Below are positions 7,517 through 16,829 of a stretch of 64,000 nucleotides of DNA, one piece after another. The DNA lies in the NCBI RefSeq assembly GCF_000472665.1, contig NZ_KI421451.1, forward strand, positions 41,547-105,546, read 5' to 3'. This DNA is from Acetobacterium malicum subsp. dehalogenans DSM 11527. GTDB lineage: Bacteria; Bacillota; Clostridia; Eubacteriales; Eubacteriaceae. Numbering within the stretch: position 1 is the stretch's first letter; each line of letters opens with the position of its first letter. A program made the translations under genes and the position numbers. Under the pieces are notes generated by a model. That model made no database searches and had not been told where the DNA came from. It saw only the letters and a program-made list of their open reading frames with translations.

Positions 7517-8302
7517 TTAATGGTCATGGTGGATATGGTTGCAGCTGTGGCTGTGGACATGGGGTTGGTCTTCCTTGGATTTAATCTGGATAAAATCCTC
7601 ATAAGCGGCATGAATGGCTTCGTAGTTTTCGAAGATGCTGATGTTGTCGATATTGTCATGGACGGCCTGCAGCAGCTCGTGGACGTGATGGCGGTTTAAA
7701 TAGTCCGGCAGGCTGACATCAAAATTGACGTAGGAGCCGATCGCCAGAGCCTGGCCGTAGAATTCCGCCAAAGCCTGCATATGGGCAGTGAGGTCAAAGG
7801 ACAGCAGCGTCTCGTAATCGGGCACGGTGCCGCAGAGATAGGAAAAGAGGACGGCCTTGTTTTCAGCGCTGATCAGGTTGTAGTAGAGGTTGAAACCCCG
7901 GTACCAGGCCCGGACTTCCGCTAAAAACAAAAAACAGGCCGAGTCGGGGAATTGGGCTGCCCGCAGATTGGGAACCTGGTATTTCTCCTGAATATCGGCA
8001 TAATCGATCAGCCGGGTGTATTCATAGGCGATCGCCTGGCCGTATTGCTGGGTTTGATCAAAAAGATCTTCATGGAGCAGCAGATAATAATGGCTGTCGG
8101 CATCGTCCGGCAGGACCAGCAGTTTCAGGCGGTCATCAAGCTCCTGTTTGGAGGCTTCAACAATGGCCTGGTCACATTTGGTATTGGCCAGTTTCAGTCG
8201 TTCATGATAGAGATCGGTGGTGACAATGATTTCCAATGGGTAATCCTTTTCAACCTGGTAAACGAGATTATATGTTTGGATCATGTTTTTTATTACGGAC
8301 AT
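7517..8302 (-). CDS. Uncharacterised protein with histidine-rich C-terminus
   Basis: A soluble protein of 261 aa with no family I can name. The body is helical in character, with an LLHEDLFDQ segment near residue 75. The last 14 residues are a metal-chelator-like tail rich in His plus one Cys (HVHSHSCNHIHHDH). The start is well supported: AGGAGGAG lies six bases upstream of the ATG on the minus strand. It is followed by the EAL gene in the same direction after about 190 bases. Nickel, zinc or cobalt binding by the tail is inference. Confidence 0.7.
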   Translation of the reverse strand: MSVIKNMIQTYNLVYQVEKDYPLEIIVTTDLYHERLKLANTKCDQAIVEASKQELDDRLKLLVLPDDADSHYYLLLHEDLFDQTQQYGQAIAYEYTRLIDYADIQEKYQVPNLRAAQFPDSACFLFLAEVRAWYRGFNLYYNLISAENKAVLFSYLCGTVPDYETLLSFDLTAHMQALAEFYGQALAIGSYVNFDVSLPDYLNRHHVHELLQAVHDNIDNISIFENYEAIHAAYEDFIQIKSKEDQPHVHSHSCNHIHHDH

Positions 8303-8624
8303 GGGGTTCTCCTCCTTGATGGGTGCAAATTTGTCAGTCGCCGCAATCGGGCTATTTCATAAGTATAACCGTTTCAGGGGATGGTGTAAATGGGGGAACG
8401 TAGATTTCAGTTCAATCGGAATGGCTCAGGTCACGATCAGCATCACGCCGTACTTAAAAAGGGGGCGCAGCGATTGTTAAAAAAGGTGAGCCGTTCGCTG
8501 GTCAGCAGGTACAGAAAGCCGCTTGAAATAAAAATTTGAGGTTTAACTAAAAGTTGGCAGGGTATACTTTAGTTAAGACAAGTACTTGAGGCTATTTCCA
8601 ATCTGGGCCAGAAAGGATTTAGAG
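8303..8624. other. Intergenic region between divergent genes
   Basis: About 320 bases between the minus-strand His-tail gene and the plus-strand 7TM-GGDEF-EAL gene. A TATACT hexamer at 8563-8568 is a possible -10 element for the latter, but no convincing -35 lies at the right distance. I see no repeat or RNA motif here. Confidence 0.4.
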
Positions 8625-11153
8625 ATGAACTGGTTTGCCTTGATCTATTTTAGCTGTTTTATTTATTATTTCATCACTGGGATTGTTACCTTGTTCCGAC
8701 CCCAAAAGAATGGTGCCAACTGGGTTTTTGGGGTGATCTGCATGAATCTCTCCGTCTGGTCGGGATTTCTTTTTTTGATGTTTATCACCAATGTTCCCGA
8801 AACCGCGGCCTTGTACCGACAATTAATGAGCATCTGCTGGTCGACCCTGTTTACGGAGCTCTTATATTTTGTGTTATTTTTATCAAAACAGCAGGTTTTT
8901 TACAACCGGGTCTGGAAGAACATGCTGCTACTGATCCCAGGCCTTTTCTGTTTTGGCTATTATTTTCTGACGCCCATTGAAGCGACCTTTATGATTTATC
9001 TGGATCCCGGCTGGGCCTTTGGTGTGCCGGCGGATCGGGGCTTTATCTGGGATTATTACTTCATCGCTTATTATGTCACCTACACATTGCTGGCACTGGT
9101 AGCCGCCGCCAGCTGGAATCGCAGCACGCCATACGTCCGGGAGCGGCGCCAGTCAATGATTATTTTTCTATCCTTTTTGTCGACCCTGATTCTGAGTGGG
9201 ATTTCTGATTCGCTGCTGCCGATGCTGGGTATCAGTGCTTTTCCACCATTAACATCGGTGTTTTCACTGGCCTGCATCATGGGCCTGAATGTTGCGATTA
9301 CCCGCTACCGGATGATGAGTATTACCCCGGAAAGCATTATGATGGAAGTGTTTATGATGATGAACGAGGGTTTGATCATCACCAATGGTCAGGGTCTGAT
9401 CGTGACGATGAATGCCGGTGCGGAGATGATTCTAGGCTATCAGAGCCGGGAACTTTGCGATCAGCCAATCAAAGCGTTGTTTGAACTGGACGCTGCTTTT
9501 GACGGTCAGTCTGACCAGGAGTTAAAAAGCAGCGCCATGACCCTGATCGGCAAAGACCAGCGTCCGGTACCAGTGCTGATCTCCTGTCATACCCATTACG
9601 ATCAGTTTTCTAATCCCATCGGCACGGTCTTCACTTTTCAGGACATTAAGGACTTAAAGGCGGCCGAAAAAGCGCTGGAGCAGTCCAATCTGGAGCTGGA
9701 ACAAAAGGTCTGCCAGCGGACCGCGGAACTGGCAGCAATGAATCAGCAGTTGAAAAATGAAATTGCCGAAAACAGCCGCAATGAAGCGCGGATCAAAAAA
9801 ATGGTTTACGAGGATGCCCTGACAAAATTGTATAACCGCCGCTTTTTTTATGAATATCTGGAAAAGCATATGACCGATGCGATGCGTTATAATAAGGGCT
9901 TTACGGTTTTATTTATTGATCTTGACGGGTTTAAAATGATTAATGATTCGCTTGGCCATGACATGGGCGATGCGTTGTTGATCCGGGTCGCCCAAATTCT
10001 GAAAAAAGCCCTGCGCGAAAGTGATGTCCTCAGTCGCGCTGGCGGCGATGAGTTTCTGATTTTGCTTGACAATACCTACCTCAAGGAAGAGGTCACCAAC
10101 GCCTGTGAAAAAGTTCTGCAGCGGCTGGAAATGCCGATTATGATGGACAGCTACAACCTTCACATCAGTGCCAGCATCGGCATCGCCTGTTTTCCGCAAC
10201 ATGGCTATTCCTCAGAATTGTTGATTAAAAATGCCGATATTGCGATGTATGAAGCTAAAGAACAGGGTAAAGGGCGGTTTGTTTTTTACGACGACAGTCT
10301 CAAAGAAGATATCGACGAAAACATGAGCCTGACCAATGACCTGTATTCGGCGTTGGAAAATAACGAGTTTGAACTGCTCTATCAACCCCAGGTGGATGCC
10401 ACCACCCATCAGATTAACGGCTTTGAGGCCCTGATCCGCTGGCATCATCCCGATCGGGGCCTGCTGGGTCCGGCAAAATTCATTCCCCTCGCCGAACAGA
10501 CCGGACTGATTATCCCGATTGGCGAATGGGTGATCCGAACGGCGATGGCGCAACAGCAAAAATGGCAGGAGCGGATCGGAAAAGCCATGCGGATGGGCGT
10601 TAATCTGTCGACCAGACAGCTGAAGATGACCGATTTTGTCGATTGTCTTGAGCGCGCCATGCTCGAGTTTGATATCAATCCGGCTTATTTTGAACTGGAG
10701 ATCACCGAATCCATTTTCATGGCCGATACAGCCCTGATTCTGGATCAGCTCGGTCACATTAAACGAATGGGGATGGCCATTGCCATTGATGATTTTGGTA
10801 CCGAATACGCCTCCTTATCCTATCTCAAAAAGCTGCCGCTGGATCGGATCAAAATTCCCAAGACCTTTATTGATGGCATTGGTGACAATGCAAAAGATGA
10901 AGCGATTATCGTGTCGACCATTGTTCTGGGCATCAAACTGGGCTGTAGTACTATTGCCGAAGGGGTCGAGCATGAAAATCAGCTTATTTTCCTGAAACAG
11001 CACGGCTGTGCCGAAATTCAGGGTTACTATTTTTATCACCCGATGCAAGCTCAAAAAGTTGAGCATGAATTGCTGAATCCGAATAAAAAAACCAATGGGC
11101 TGATTTGCCTGCCGGCTCATAAAATTACGTCGGTTCCCAGGTATTACATGTAA
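8625..11153 (+). CDS. 7TM-PAS-GGDEF-EAL bifunctional c-di-GMP enzyme
   Basis: A membrane-anchored protein of 842 aa. The first 230 residues hold about seven hydrophobic segments of the histidine-kinase 7TM sensor type. A PAS domain (about 245-350) and a coiled coil (about 350-390) follow. The GGDEF domain has an intact RAGGDEF near residue 472, and the EAL domain has FEALIRW near 600 with GVNLS, ELEITES, IDDFGTEY, RIKIPK and AEGVEH. Both cyclase and phosphodiesterase activities are therefore possible. The start is ATG 8625, seven bases after GAAAGGA; an in-frame TTG at 8586 lacks a ribosome site. A strong terminator follows at 11186, so the gene is probably monocistronic. Confidence 0.9.
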   Translation: MNWFALIYFSCFIYYFITGIVTLFRPQKNGANWVFGVICMNLSVWSGFLFLMFITNVPETAALYRQLMSICWSTLFTELLYFVLFLSKQQVFYNRVWKNMLLLIPGLFCFGYYFLTPIEATFMIYLDPGWAFGVPADRGFIWDYYFIAYYVTYTLLALVAAASWNRSTPYVRERRQSMIIFLSFLSTLILSGISDSLLPMLGISAFPPLTSVFSLACIMGLNVAITRYRMMSITPESIMMEVFMMMNEGLIITNGQGLIVTMNAGAEMILGYQSRELCDQPIKALFELDAAFDGQSDQELKSSAMTLIGKDQRPVPVLISCHTHYDQFSNPIGTVFTFQDIKDLKAAEKALEQSNLELEQKVCQRTAELAAMNQQLKNEIAENSRNEARIKKMVYEDALTKLYNRRFFYEYLEKHMTDAMRYNKGFTVLFIDLDGFKMINDSLGHDMGDALLIRVAQILKKALRESDVLSRAGGDEFLILLDNTYLKEEVTNACEKVLQRLEMPIMMDSYNLHISASIGIACFPQHGYSSELLIKNADIAMYEAKEQGKGRFVFYDDSLKEDIDENMSLTNDLYSALENNEFELLYQPQVDATTHQINGFEALIRWHHPDRGLLGPAKFIPLAEQTGLIIPIGEWVIRTAMAQQQKWQERIGKAMRMGVNLSTRQLKMTDFVDCLERAMLEFDINPAYFELEITESIFMADTALILDQLGHIKRMGMAIAIDDFGTEYASLSYLKKLPLDRIKIPKTFIDGIGDNAKDEAIIVSTIVLGIKLGCSTIAEGVEHENQLIFLKQHGCAEIQGYYFYHPMQAQKVEHELLNPNKKTNGLICLPAHKITSVPRYYM

Positions 11154-11185
11154 AAACGGGAACAATAGATAATAATTATTGATAT

Positions 11186-11228
11186 AAAAAGTCATCCCGA
11201 TCGAAATGCTTGATCGGGATGACTTTTT
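11186..11228 (+). terminator. Bidirectional rho-independent terminator
   Basis: A perfect 17-bp stem, AAAAAGTCATCCCGATC pairing with GATCGGGATGACTTTTT across a 9-base loop. Confidence 0.93.
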
Positions 11229-11253
11229 GAATGCATCTAATTACTCAATAAAG

Positions 11254-11287
11254 ATACGCCTTTTTGGATGACAAAATACGCCTTTTT
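11254..11287 (+). promoter_or_regulatory. Tandem direct repeat, candidate operator for the surface protein gene
   Basis: ATACGCCTTTTT occurs at 11254-11265 and again at 11276-11287. The start-to-start distance is 22 bases, two helical turns, which puts both copies on one DNA face. A TATGAT hexamer at 11315 is a possible -10 for the gene starting at 11383. The geometry resembles sites for LytTR-type dimeric regulators, but the regulator is unknown. Confidence 0.45.
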
Positions 11288-11382
11288 CCAGTAGTTACGG
11301 TAAAGTTAAAGTGCTATGATATATTTGTCTGAATTTAAACTTAAATAGCAAGATAAAACTCAACGTAATGGGAGAAGAAATG

Positions 11383-14300
11383 ATGCAACATAAACGATTT
11401 TACTGGTGGGCTTTAATGACACTGGTTTTTCTGGGTTTCCCGGCAACGGCTTTGGCGGCGGACAATCCGCCGGGGGTAGCCTATCGCGGTCATATCCAGG
11501 ATTTTGGCGATTACCCGACGGATGGCAGCTGGGTCGACAGCCCCGCGATTATCGGTACTGTCGGCCAGAGTAAGCGGATTGAGGGCTTTGAAATCAAGCT
11601 GACCGGAACTGTTCCCGAGGGGATGGAGCTACGTTATAACGTCCATGTCCAGAACAAGGGCTGGCTTTATGACGAGAACGATTCGGCCGACTGGCCCAAA
11701 GATGGTGCCTACGCCGGCACCCGGGGCAACAGTCTGCGGATTGAAGCGGTCAAAATCGTTTTGACTGATAGCGAGGGGAAGCCGGTGGGTGGTTACGCGG
11801 TTCAGTACCGCGGCCATGTCCAGAATGTCGGGGATCTGCCAGCGGATGACAGCCAGTGGCTGACCGATGGCGAACAGCTGGGCACTGTCGGCAGTTCGTT
11901 GCGGCTGGAAGCGCTGCTGGTGCAGGTGGTTAAGACGGGCCAGAAAGATGCCGATTTGTCTGATTATACAGCACTGCTGGCGCAGCTTGATCAGTTGAGT
12001 GAAGCAGACTACACGGCCCCGTCCTGGGCCGCTTTACAGAGTGCCATAACCGCTCACCCGGTCACGGTGAAAAATTCCCAGACTGAGGTTGATGCGGCCG
12101 TGGCGGCTATTCAGGTGGCTTATGATAAGCTGGAGAAAAAAAATGTGCCGGTTGAGCCAGTGGTTTATGACCAGGTTGGTACTTACGGCCCCAAACAAGG
12201 CAGTGAAACCATTGTCGGCGATGTGATGGTCGCCGCCGATGGCGTGATTCTCCAGAATCTGGTGATCGCGGGCAGTCTGACGATCAGTGAAGCAGTTGGT
12301 AGCGGAACCGTGACGCTGAACAACGTGACGGTAGAAGGTGATACCCTGGTCCGCGGCGGCGGGGTACACAGCATTAAGATTAACGGCGGCCAATACCGCC
12401 GCATTATCATGGAAAAAACCGCCAGCGGCGCAGTCCGGATTGTCGCCACTGGCGTCGATGGCCTGGAGGTGGTGGTCGCTGAAGATGCCAGTGGGGAGGC
12501 GATTATCCTTGAAGGCACCTTTGAGAGTGTTACCGTTAATGCCCCGAATATGAGGGTCACCACGCAGGGCAATACCACCACCATCGGGACGATGACGGTG
12601 GGCGTCGGGGCTGGCGGCAGTACGGTAACGGTCGCAGCTGGAACCACGATCAGTGATCTGGTGCTGGATGGCAAAGCCGCAGTCAAAGGCCAGGGCACCG
12701 TGGCGAAAGCCGCGGTTAAAGCAGATGGCGTTGTCTTTGACAAGAAACCCGGCACGTATACAGTGGCAGCCGGGGTAGTGATTCCGCCGGTGTTCCCGAC
12801 ACCGGATAGCGGCGGCGGCAGTGGTGGGGGCTATACCCCACCGGGGCCGGTTGTAGTGATCGGGGTGAGTCTGAACAAAACCACCGCAACATTGTCGCTC
12901 AATGCCACCGAAAGCCTGACGGCGACGGTCGCACCAGCAGCGGCCACCAATAAAACCGTGAGCTGGTCATCCAGCAATGACGCTATCGCCACGGTCGATT
13001 CCAGCGGCACGGTCACCGCGGTCAGCGAGGGCCAGGCGACCATCACCGTGACCAGTCAGGACGGCCATAAAAGCGCCACCTGTACAGTCACCGTTAAAGA
13101 CCTGCAACCGGCCATTGCCGGCGTCACCGTACCCTTTGCCGGGGCGACACCGGTGACGGCCATCACGACGACCAGCCAATTCAGCGGCACGGTCAGCTGG
13201 CAGAAAAATGACGGCAGCGGTTACAAAACGCTGGCGGACGGCGAAAAGTTTGATGGCACCAGCACCTATCTGGCGACCATTACCCTGACCATCAAAGCGC
13301 CTTATACGGAAATGGATATCCCGCGCAATTTCTTTGCGGTGGCCGGAGCAACCGCCAGCAATGACGCCGGGTCGGCGGTGGTGACGGCCGAATTTTTACC
13401 GACCCATCGCTTCAAAATAACTGAGCTGGGGGTCATCACCGCCTATTCCGGCCCCGGCGGGATATTAGCGGTTCCGGCGACGATCAATAACAGCGTGGTC
13501 ACCGGGATTGGTGAAAATACTTTTAGTGGTCAGCAGACCATTACGGAGATCACCCTGCCGGCGACGGTGACGGCCATCGGCAAGCGGGCTTTTGATGGCT
13601 GTACCAGTTTAACCGCCGTCACCTTTACCGCTCCGGCCAGCCTGAAAACCATCGACGAAGCCGCTTTTACGGGCTGTGAATTGTTAAAAAGCATCACCAT
13701 TCCCAATCAGGTGACAACCATCGGACCGTCAGCCTTTAGTGGGTGCGAGAAATTGGCTACCGTGACCTTTGCCGCCCCCGCAGCGCTGACAAGCATTGGC
13801 GCCAGCGCCTTCTTTGAGTGCGATGCGCTGGGCGAGATGACCATCCCTGCCAAGGTCACCAGCCTGGGGGTTATGGCATTTTCAAATTGTAGAGCCCTCG
13901 ATACGGTCACAATTAATGGTAATCTGCTGGCCATTGAGGATTGGACTTTTTTCGGATGCCGGTCATTGAGTAACATTAACATCCCGGATAGTGTCCAAAG
14001 CATCGGTGATGCAGCCTTTTCAGGATGTTCCGAAATATCAACAATGACCATTCCGGCGACGGTGACCAGTCTCGGGGGCCATGCTTTTTATGGTTGCCTG
14101 AATCTGACCACCGTGACCTTTACCGGACCGGCAGCGCTATCGTCCATTGGTAACAGCGCCTTTTACAACTGCCAGAAGCTGACAGCGGTTGAGATTCCCG
14201 CTCAGGTGACGACCATCGCTGCCACTGCCTTTGGTTATGATGAGGGTAGCAAACCGGCCAGCCGCTGCTATACCTTCCGGGGCCCGGCGCCGACGACACT

Positions 14301-16557
14301 GGGGCCCGGGGCGCTGCCGACCATGGCCCCGACCCCGACGATCCGGTATTATGGTAATTATGACGGGTACACTGCCGTTGCCTGGGACGGGTATGCCAAT
14401 AAGTCACTTATTTTGGCCACCCCGACGCAGACTGCCTTGCAAATTGCGAATTCCGGCACCCCATCCGTGACGGTTAACTGGAGCACCGTAGCTGGTGCCG
14501 ACGCTTATGATGTTTTTGTCAGAGAAGCCACGGGGACCTATGGCACCGCCACCGCATCGGTGGCCAGCGGTGTGACCACGACGGTCATCACCGGCTTAGA
14601 CAGCAGCAAAAGCTACTATTTTGTTGTCAAAGCCCGGGACGCTTATGGGCAGTCACTGCCGTCTGATGAGCAGTTTACGGACTTTAGTATTGCCGTGACC
14701 GGGGTCAGTCTGGATCCGGCAACGCTTAATCTGGTTTACGGGGCCACGGCAACCCTGAGTGCCACCGTGGCCCCGGCCAATGCCACCAATCCGGGGATTA
14801 CCTGGGCATCCAGTAACCCGACCGTGGCCACGGTAGATCAAAGCGGCACGGTGACGGCCGCTTATGCCGGGACGGCGGTAATCACCGCCAGCTCGATGGC
14901 TGATGGTTCGAAAAAAGCCACCACGACGGTGACGGTTCAGGGGCGGTTGAAAATTAACAGCTTTAAAGCGGTAGCCGGGAGCGCGGATGGAAACTTTGTC
15001 AGCATGATACTGGAAGGGGATACCTTTAAAACCGGCGTCAGCAGTTTCGATTTTAACGCCGGCACCACCGGGCTGGCATTAGGTTCACCAACCTCGAGTA
15101 TGAACAATTACTCATTCCTACTTGCCAATACCGCCGCCCCGGGAACCCTGACGCTGCAGGCAACGGGCCTGACCAGCGGGGTCAACAGCACCACCGTCAG
15201 CTTAACGGTTACGGCGGTCACACTGGACAAAGAAACGGCCGATCTGACGGTCGGGGGTAATCTGAACCTGATGGCGACCGTTTTACCAGCGGAGGCCCCG
15301 GATAAGGCGGTCAGCTGGTCAAGTGATACACCGGGCGTTGCGACGGTTGATGAAAATGGCAAAGTCACCGGGGTGGCGCCAGGAACGGCGATCATTATGG
15401 CGCAGACCGCTGTTGGTGTTCAGGATACTTGTACCGTGACGGTCAAGCCGGTTTTTGAGACAACTGCGACGGCAACGGCGGTGACGATTACAAAATATAA
15501 CGGCAGCGAGACCAATGTCGTAATCCCAGCGACCATCAATAGTATCCCGGTTACGGAAATTGGTGCCAACGCCTTTAGCGGCAATACCCGCGTCACATCG
15601 GTGACGATCCCGGCAACGGTGACCACGCTTGGTGAACAAGCGTTTGCGGGTTGTTCGAAACTGAGTATGGTGAATCTGCCGGCAGCAATAACCAGTATTC
15701 CCAGCCAGGCTTTTGAGAATTGTCCGTTAATCGATATTACGATTGGTGCGGGGGTAACCTTTGCTGACGCCGCCGCAATGGGTCAATCGGGCACTTCATT
15801 TATCACCGCTTACAATACAAATGGGGCGGGTAATTACCATTGCTACTTCAATGTTGTATACCCGCTAGTGGTATGGACTTATGGGCAGGTGGTCGAAAAC
15901 GGCATGTCCTTTAATACCAGCACTCAGACAATCAATGCGTATAACGGTAGCGGTGTGGCCGTGACCATTCCGGCCCGAATAAGTGGTACCGCGGTCACCA
16001 CCCTTTATAAAAAAAGTTTTACCAGTAAAAAATTAACCGGATTGACCTTTGCGGCTGATAGTCAGCTGGTGGCGATTGGCGACGGCGCTTTTTTCTCTAA
16101 TAACCTCGGAAATCTGAGCTTGCCGGTAACCGTTAAAACGATTGGCGGTTCGGCTTTTGAAAGTTGTCAACTAAATAGTGTGACCCTTTCGCCGGTTTTG
16201 GAATCGATCGGATTGGCGGCTTTTAGCGGCAACAAGCTGACAGAAATAACCATTCCCGATAGCGTGACAACCATTGATCTACAGGCTTTTGTCGGCAATC
16301 AATTAACCAAAGTGGTCATTGCGGGGAGCGGTGAGGCACATCTGACTCTGGGAAACGGAGTGTTTCAGCGAACAGGAGTGGGCCAGAATGAGATTGTCGA
16401 CATTACCCTGCCTGACAATGTCGTGATCCCTAACGATGTGACCATGGGCGCCTACGGTGCCACCTTCAAGGCTTTCTATGAGGACCCAACGGACAACAAC
16501 AAGGTTGGCGGGAGGTTTGTTTACGATACCAGCGCCGGAACCTGGAGTAAGCCATAG
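11383..16557 (+). CDS. Secreted multidomain surface protein: ChW, FIVAR, beta-helix, Big_2, BspA LRR, FN3
   Basis: An exported adhesin-like protein of about 1724 aa with a signal peptide ending near ATALAAD. In order it shows three ChW repeats (YRGHIQDFGD..., each with GTxGxSxRxE), a FIVAR domain (about 200-260), a beta-helix-like region (about 265-470), a Gly/Pro linker, a Big_2 Ig-like domain, a second Ig-like domain, a long BspA-type LRR_5 array with IGxxAFxGC units (about 690-1000), FN3, two further Big_2 domains, and two more LRR_5 blocks to the end. There is no LPXTG motif or C-terminal anchor, so retention may rely on ChW or non-covalent wall binding. Two ATGs at 11380 and 11383 follow GGAGAAGAA; spacing favours 11383. 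It converges on the ChW protease gene. Confidence 0.88.
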   Translation: MQHKRFYWWALMTLVFLGFPATALAADNPPGVAYRGHIQDFGDYPTDGSWVDSPAIIGTVGQSKRIEGFEIKLTGTVPEGMELRYNVHVQNKGWLYDENDSADWPKDGAYAGTRGNSLRIEAVKIVLTDSEGKPVGGYAVQYRGHVQNVGDLPADDSQWLTDGEQLGTVGSSLRLEALLVQVVKTGQKDADLSDYTALLAQLDQLSEADYTAPSWAALQSAITAHPVTVKNSQTEVDAAVAAIQVAYDKLEKKNVPVEPVVYDQVGTYGPKQGSETIVGDVMVAADGVILQNLVIAGSLTISEAVGSGTVTLNNVTVEGDTLVRGGGVHSIKINGGQYRRIIMEKTASGAVRIVATGVDGLEVVVAEDASGEAIILEGTFESVTVNAPNMRVTTQGNTTTIGTMTVGVGAGGSTVTVAAGTTISDLVLDGKAAVKGQGTVAKAAVKADGVVFDKKPGTYTVAAGVVIPPVFPTPDSGGGSGGGYTPPGPVVVIGVSLNKTTATLSLNATESLTATVAPAAATNKTVSWSSSNDAIATVDSSGTVTAVSEGQATITVTSQDGHKSATCTVTVKDLQPAIAGVTVPFAGATPVTAITTTSQFSGTVSWQKNDGSGYKTLADGEKFDGTSTYLATITLTIKAPYTEMDIPRNFFAVAGATASNDAGSAVVTAEFLPTHRFKITELGVITAYSGPGGILAVPATINNSVVTGIGENTFSGQQTITEITLPATVTAIGKRAFDGCTSLTAVTFTAPASLKTIDEAAFTGCELLKSITIPNQVTTIGPSAFSGCEKLATVTFAAPAALTSIGASAFFECDALGEMTIPAKVTSLGVMAFSNCRALDTVTINGNLLAIEDWTFFGCRSLSNINIPDSVQSIGDAAFSGCSEISTMTIPATVTSLGGHAFYGCLNLTTVTFTGPAALSSIGNSAFYNCQKLTAVEIPAQVTTIAATAFGYDEGSKPASRCYTFRGPAPTTLGPGALPTMAPTPTIRYYGNYDGYTAVAWDGYANKSLILATPTQTALQIANSGTPSVTVNWSTVAGADAYDVFVREATGTYGTATASVASGVTTTVITGLDSSKSYYFVVKARDAYGQSLPSDEQFTDFSIAVTGVSLDPATLNLVYGATATLSATVAPANATNPGITWASSNPTVATVDQSGTVTAAYAGTAVITASSMADGSKKATTTVTVQGRLKINSFKAVAGSADGNFVSMILEGDTFKTGVSSFDFNAGTTGLALGSPTSSMNNYSFLLANTAAPGTLTLQATGLTSGVNSTTVSLTVTAVTLDKETADLTVGGNLNLMATVLPAEAPDKAVSWSSDTPGVATVDENGKVTGVAPGTAIIMAQTAVGVQDTCTVTVKPVFETTATATAVTITKYNGSETNVVIPATINSIPVTEIGANAFSGNTRVTSVTIPATVTTLGEQAFAGCSKLSMVNLPAAITSIPSQAFENCPLIDITIGAGVTFADAAAMGQSGTSFITAYNTNGAGNYHCYFNVVYPLVVWTYGQVVENGMSFNTSTQTINAYNGSGVAVTIPARISGTAVTTLYKKSFTSKKLTGLTFAADSQLVAIGDGAFFSNNLGNLSLPVTVKTIGGSAFESCQLNSVTLSPVLESIGLAAFSGNKLTEITIPDSVTTIDLQAFVGNQLTKVVIAGSGEAHLTLGNGVFQRTGVGQNEIVDITLPDNVVIPNDVTMGAYGATFKAFYEDPTDNNKVGGRFVYDTSAGTWSKP

Positions 16558-16701
16558 CGAGGGACTCAAAGTTCAATACCACCAGAAAATCGTATTGCCA
16601 GGTCTTTACCCGAGCGGCGGATAAGTTTCGGATCAGTGGGGTGTACAAATTAGGCAACCGCACTAAGTACTTGGCGGTTTGAGGTGTTGATCATCTGTAA
16701 A

Positions 16702-16734
16702 AAAAAGCAGCGAGTTTTTGCCTCGCTGCTTTTT
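16702..16734. terminator. Bidirectional terminator between convergent surface protein and protease genes
   Basis: AAAAAGCAGCGAG pairs with CTCGCTGCTTTTT over a 7-base loop, with A and T tracts on both sides, so it can serve both strands. Confidence 0.88.
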
Positions 16735-16829
16735 GCTTGCCGATTTTTGCGCACGGGTAAGTTGGTCACCAGTCCGCCGATCCTCAGATCAGCATCGCCA
16801 CATCCACCAGCAGATCGGTGCGGCTGTCA

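Noticed and set aside
8813-8826. TACCGACAATTA inside the 7TM-GGDEF-EAL gene
   Set aside because: Resembles the family A end but is coding, lacks a partner arm and falls in frame as YRQL.
11154-11382. c-di-GMP riboswitch upstream of the surface protein
   Set aside because: Searched by eye for GEMM-I and GEMM-II core sequences; only a terminator, a direct repeat and a possible -10 are present.
16563-16682. Short open stretch after the surface protein (contains SGVYKLGNRTKYLAV)
   Set aside because: It reads like coding sequence but has no start, no ribosome site and no family I recognise, and it is too short to call.
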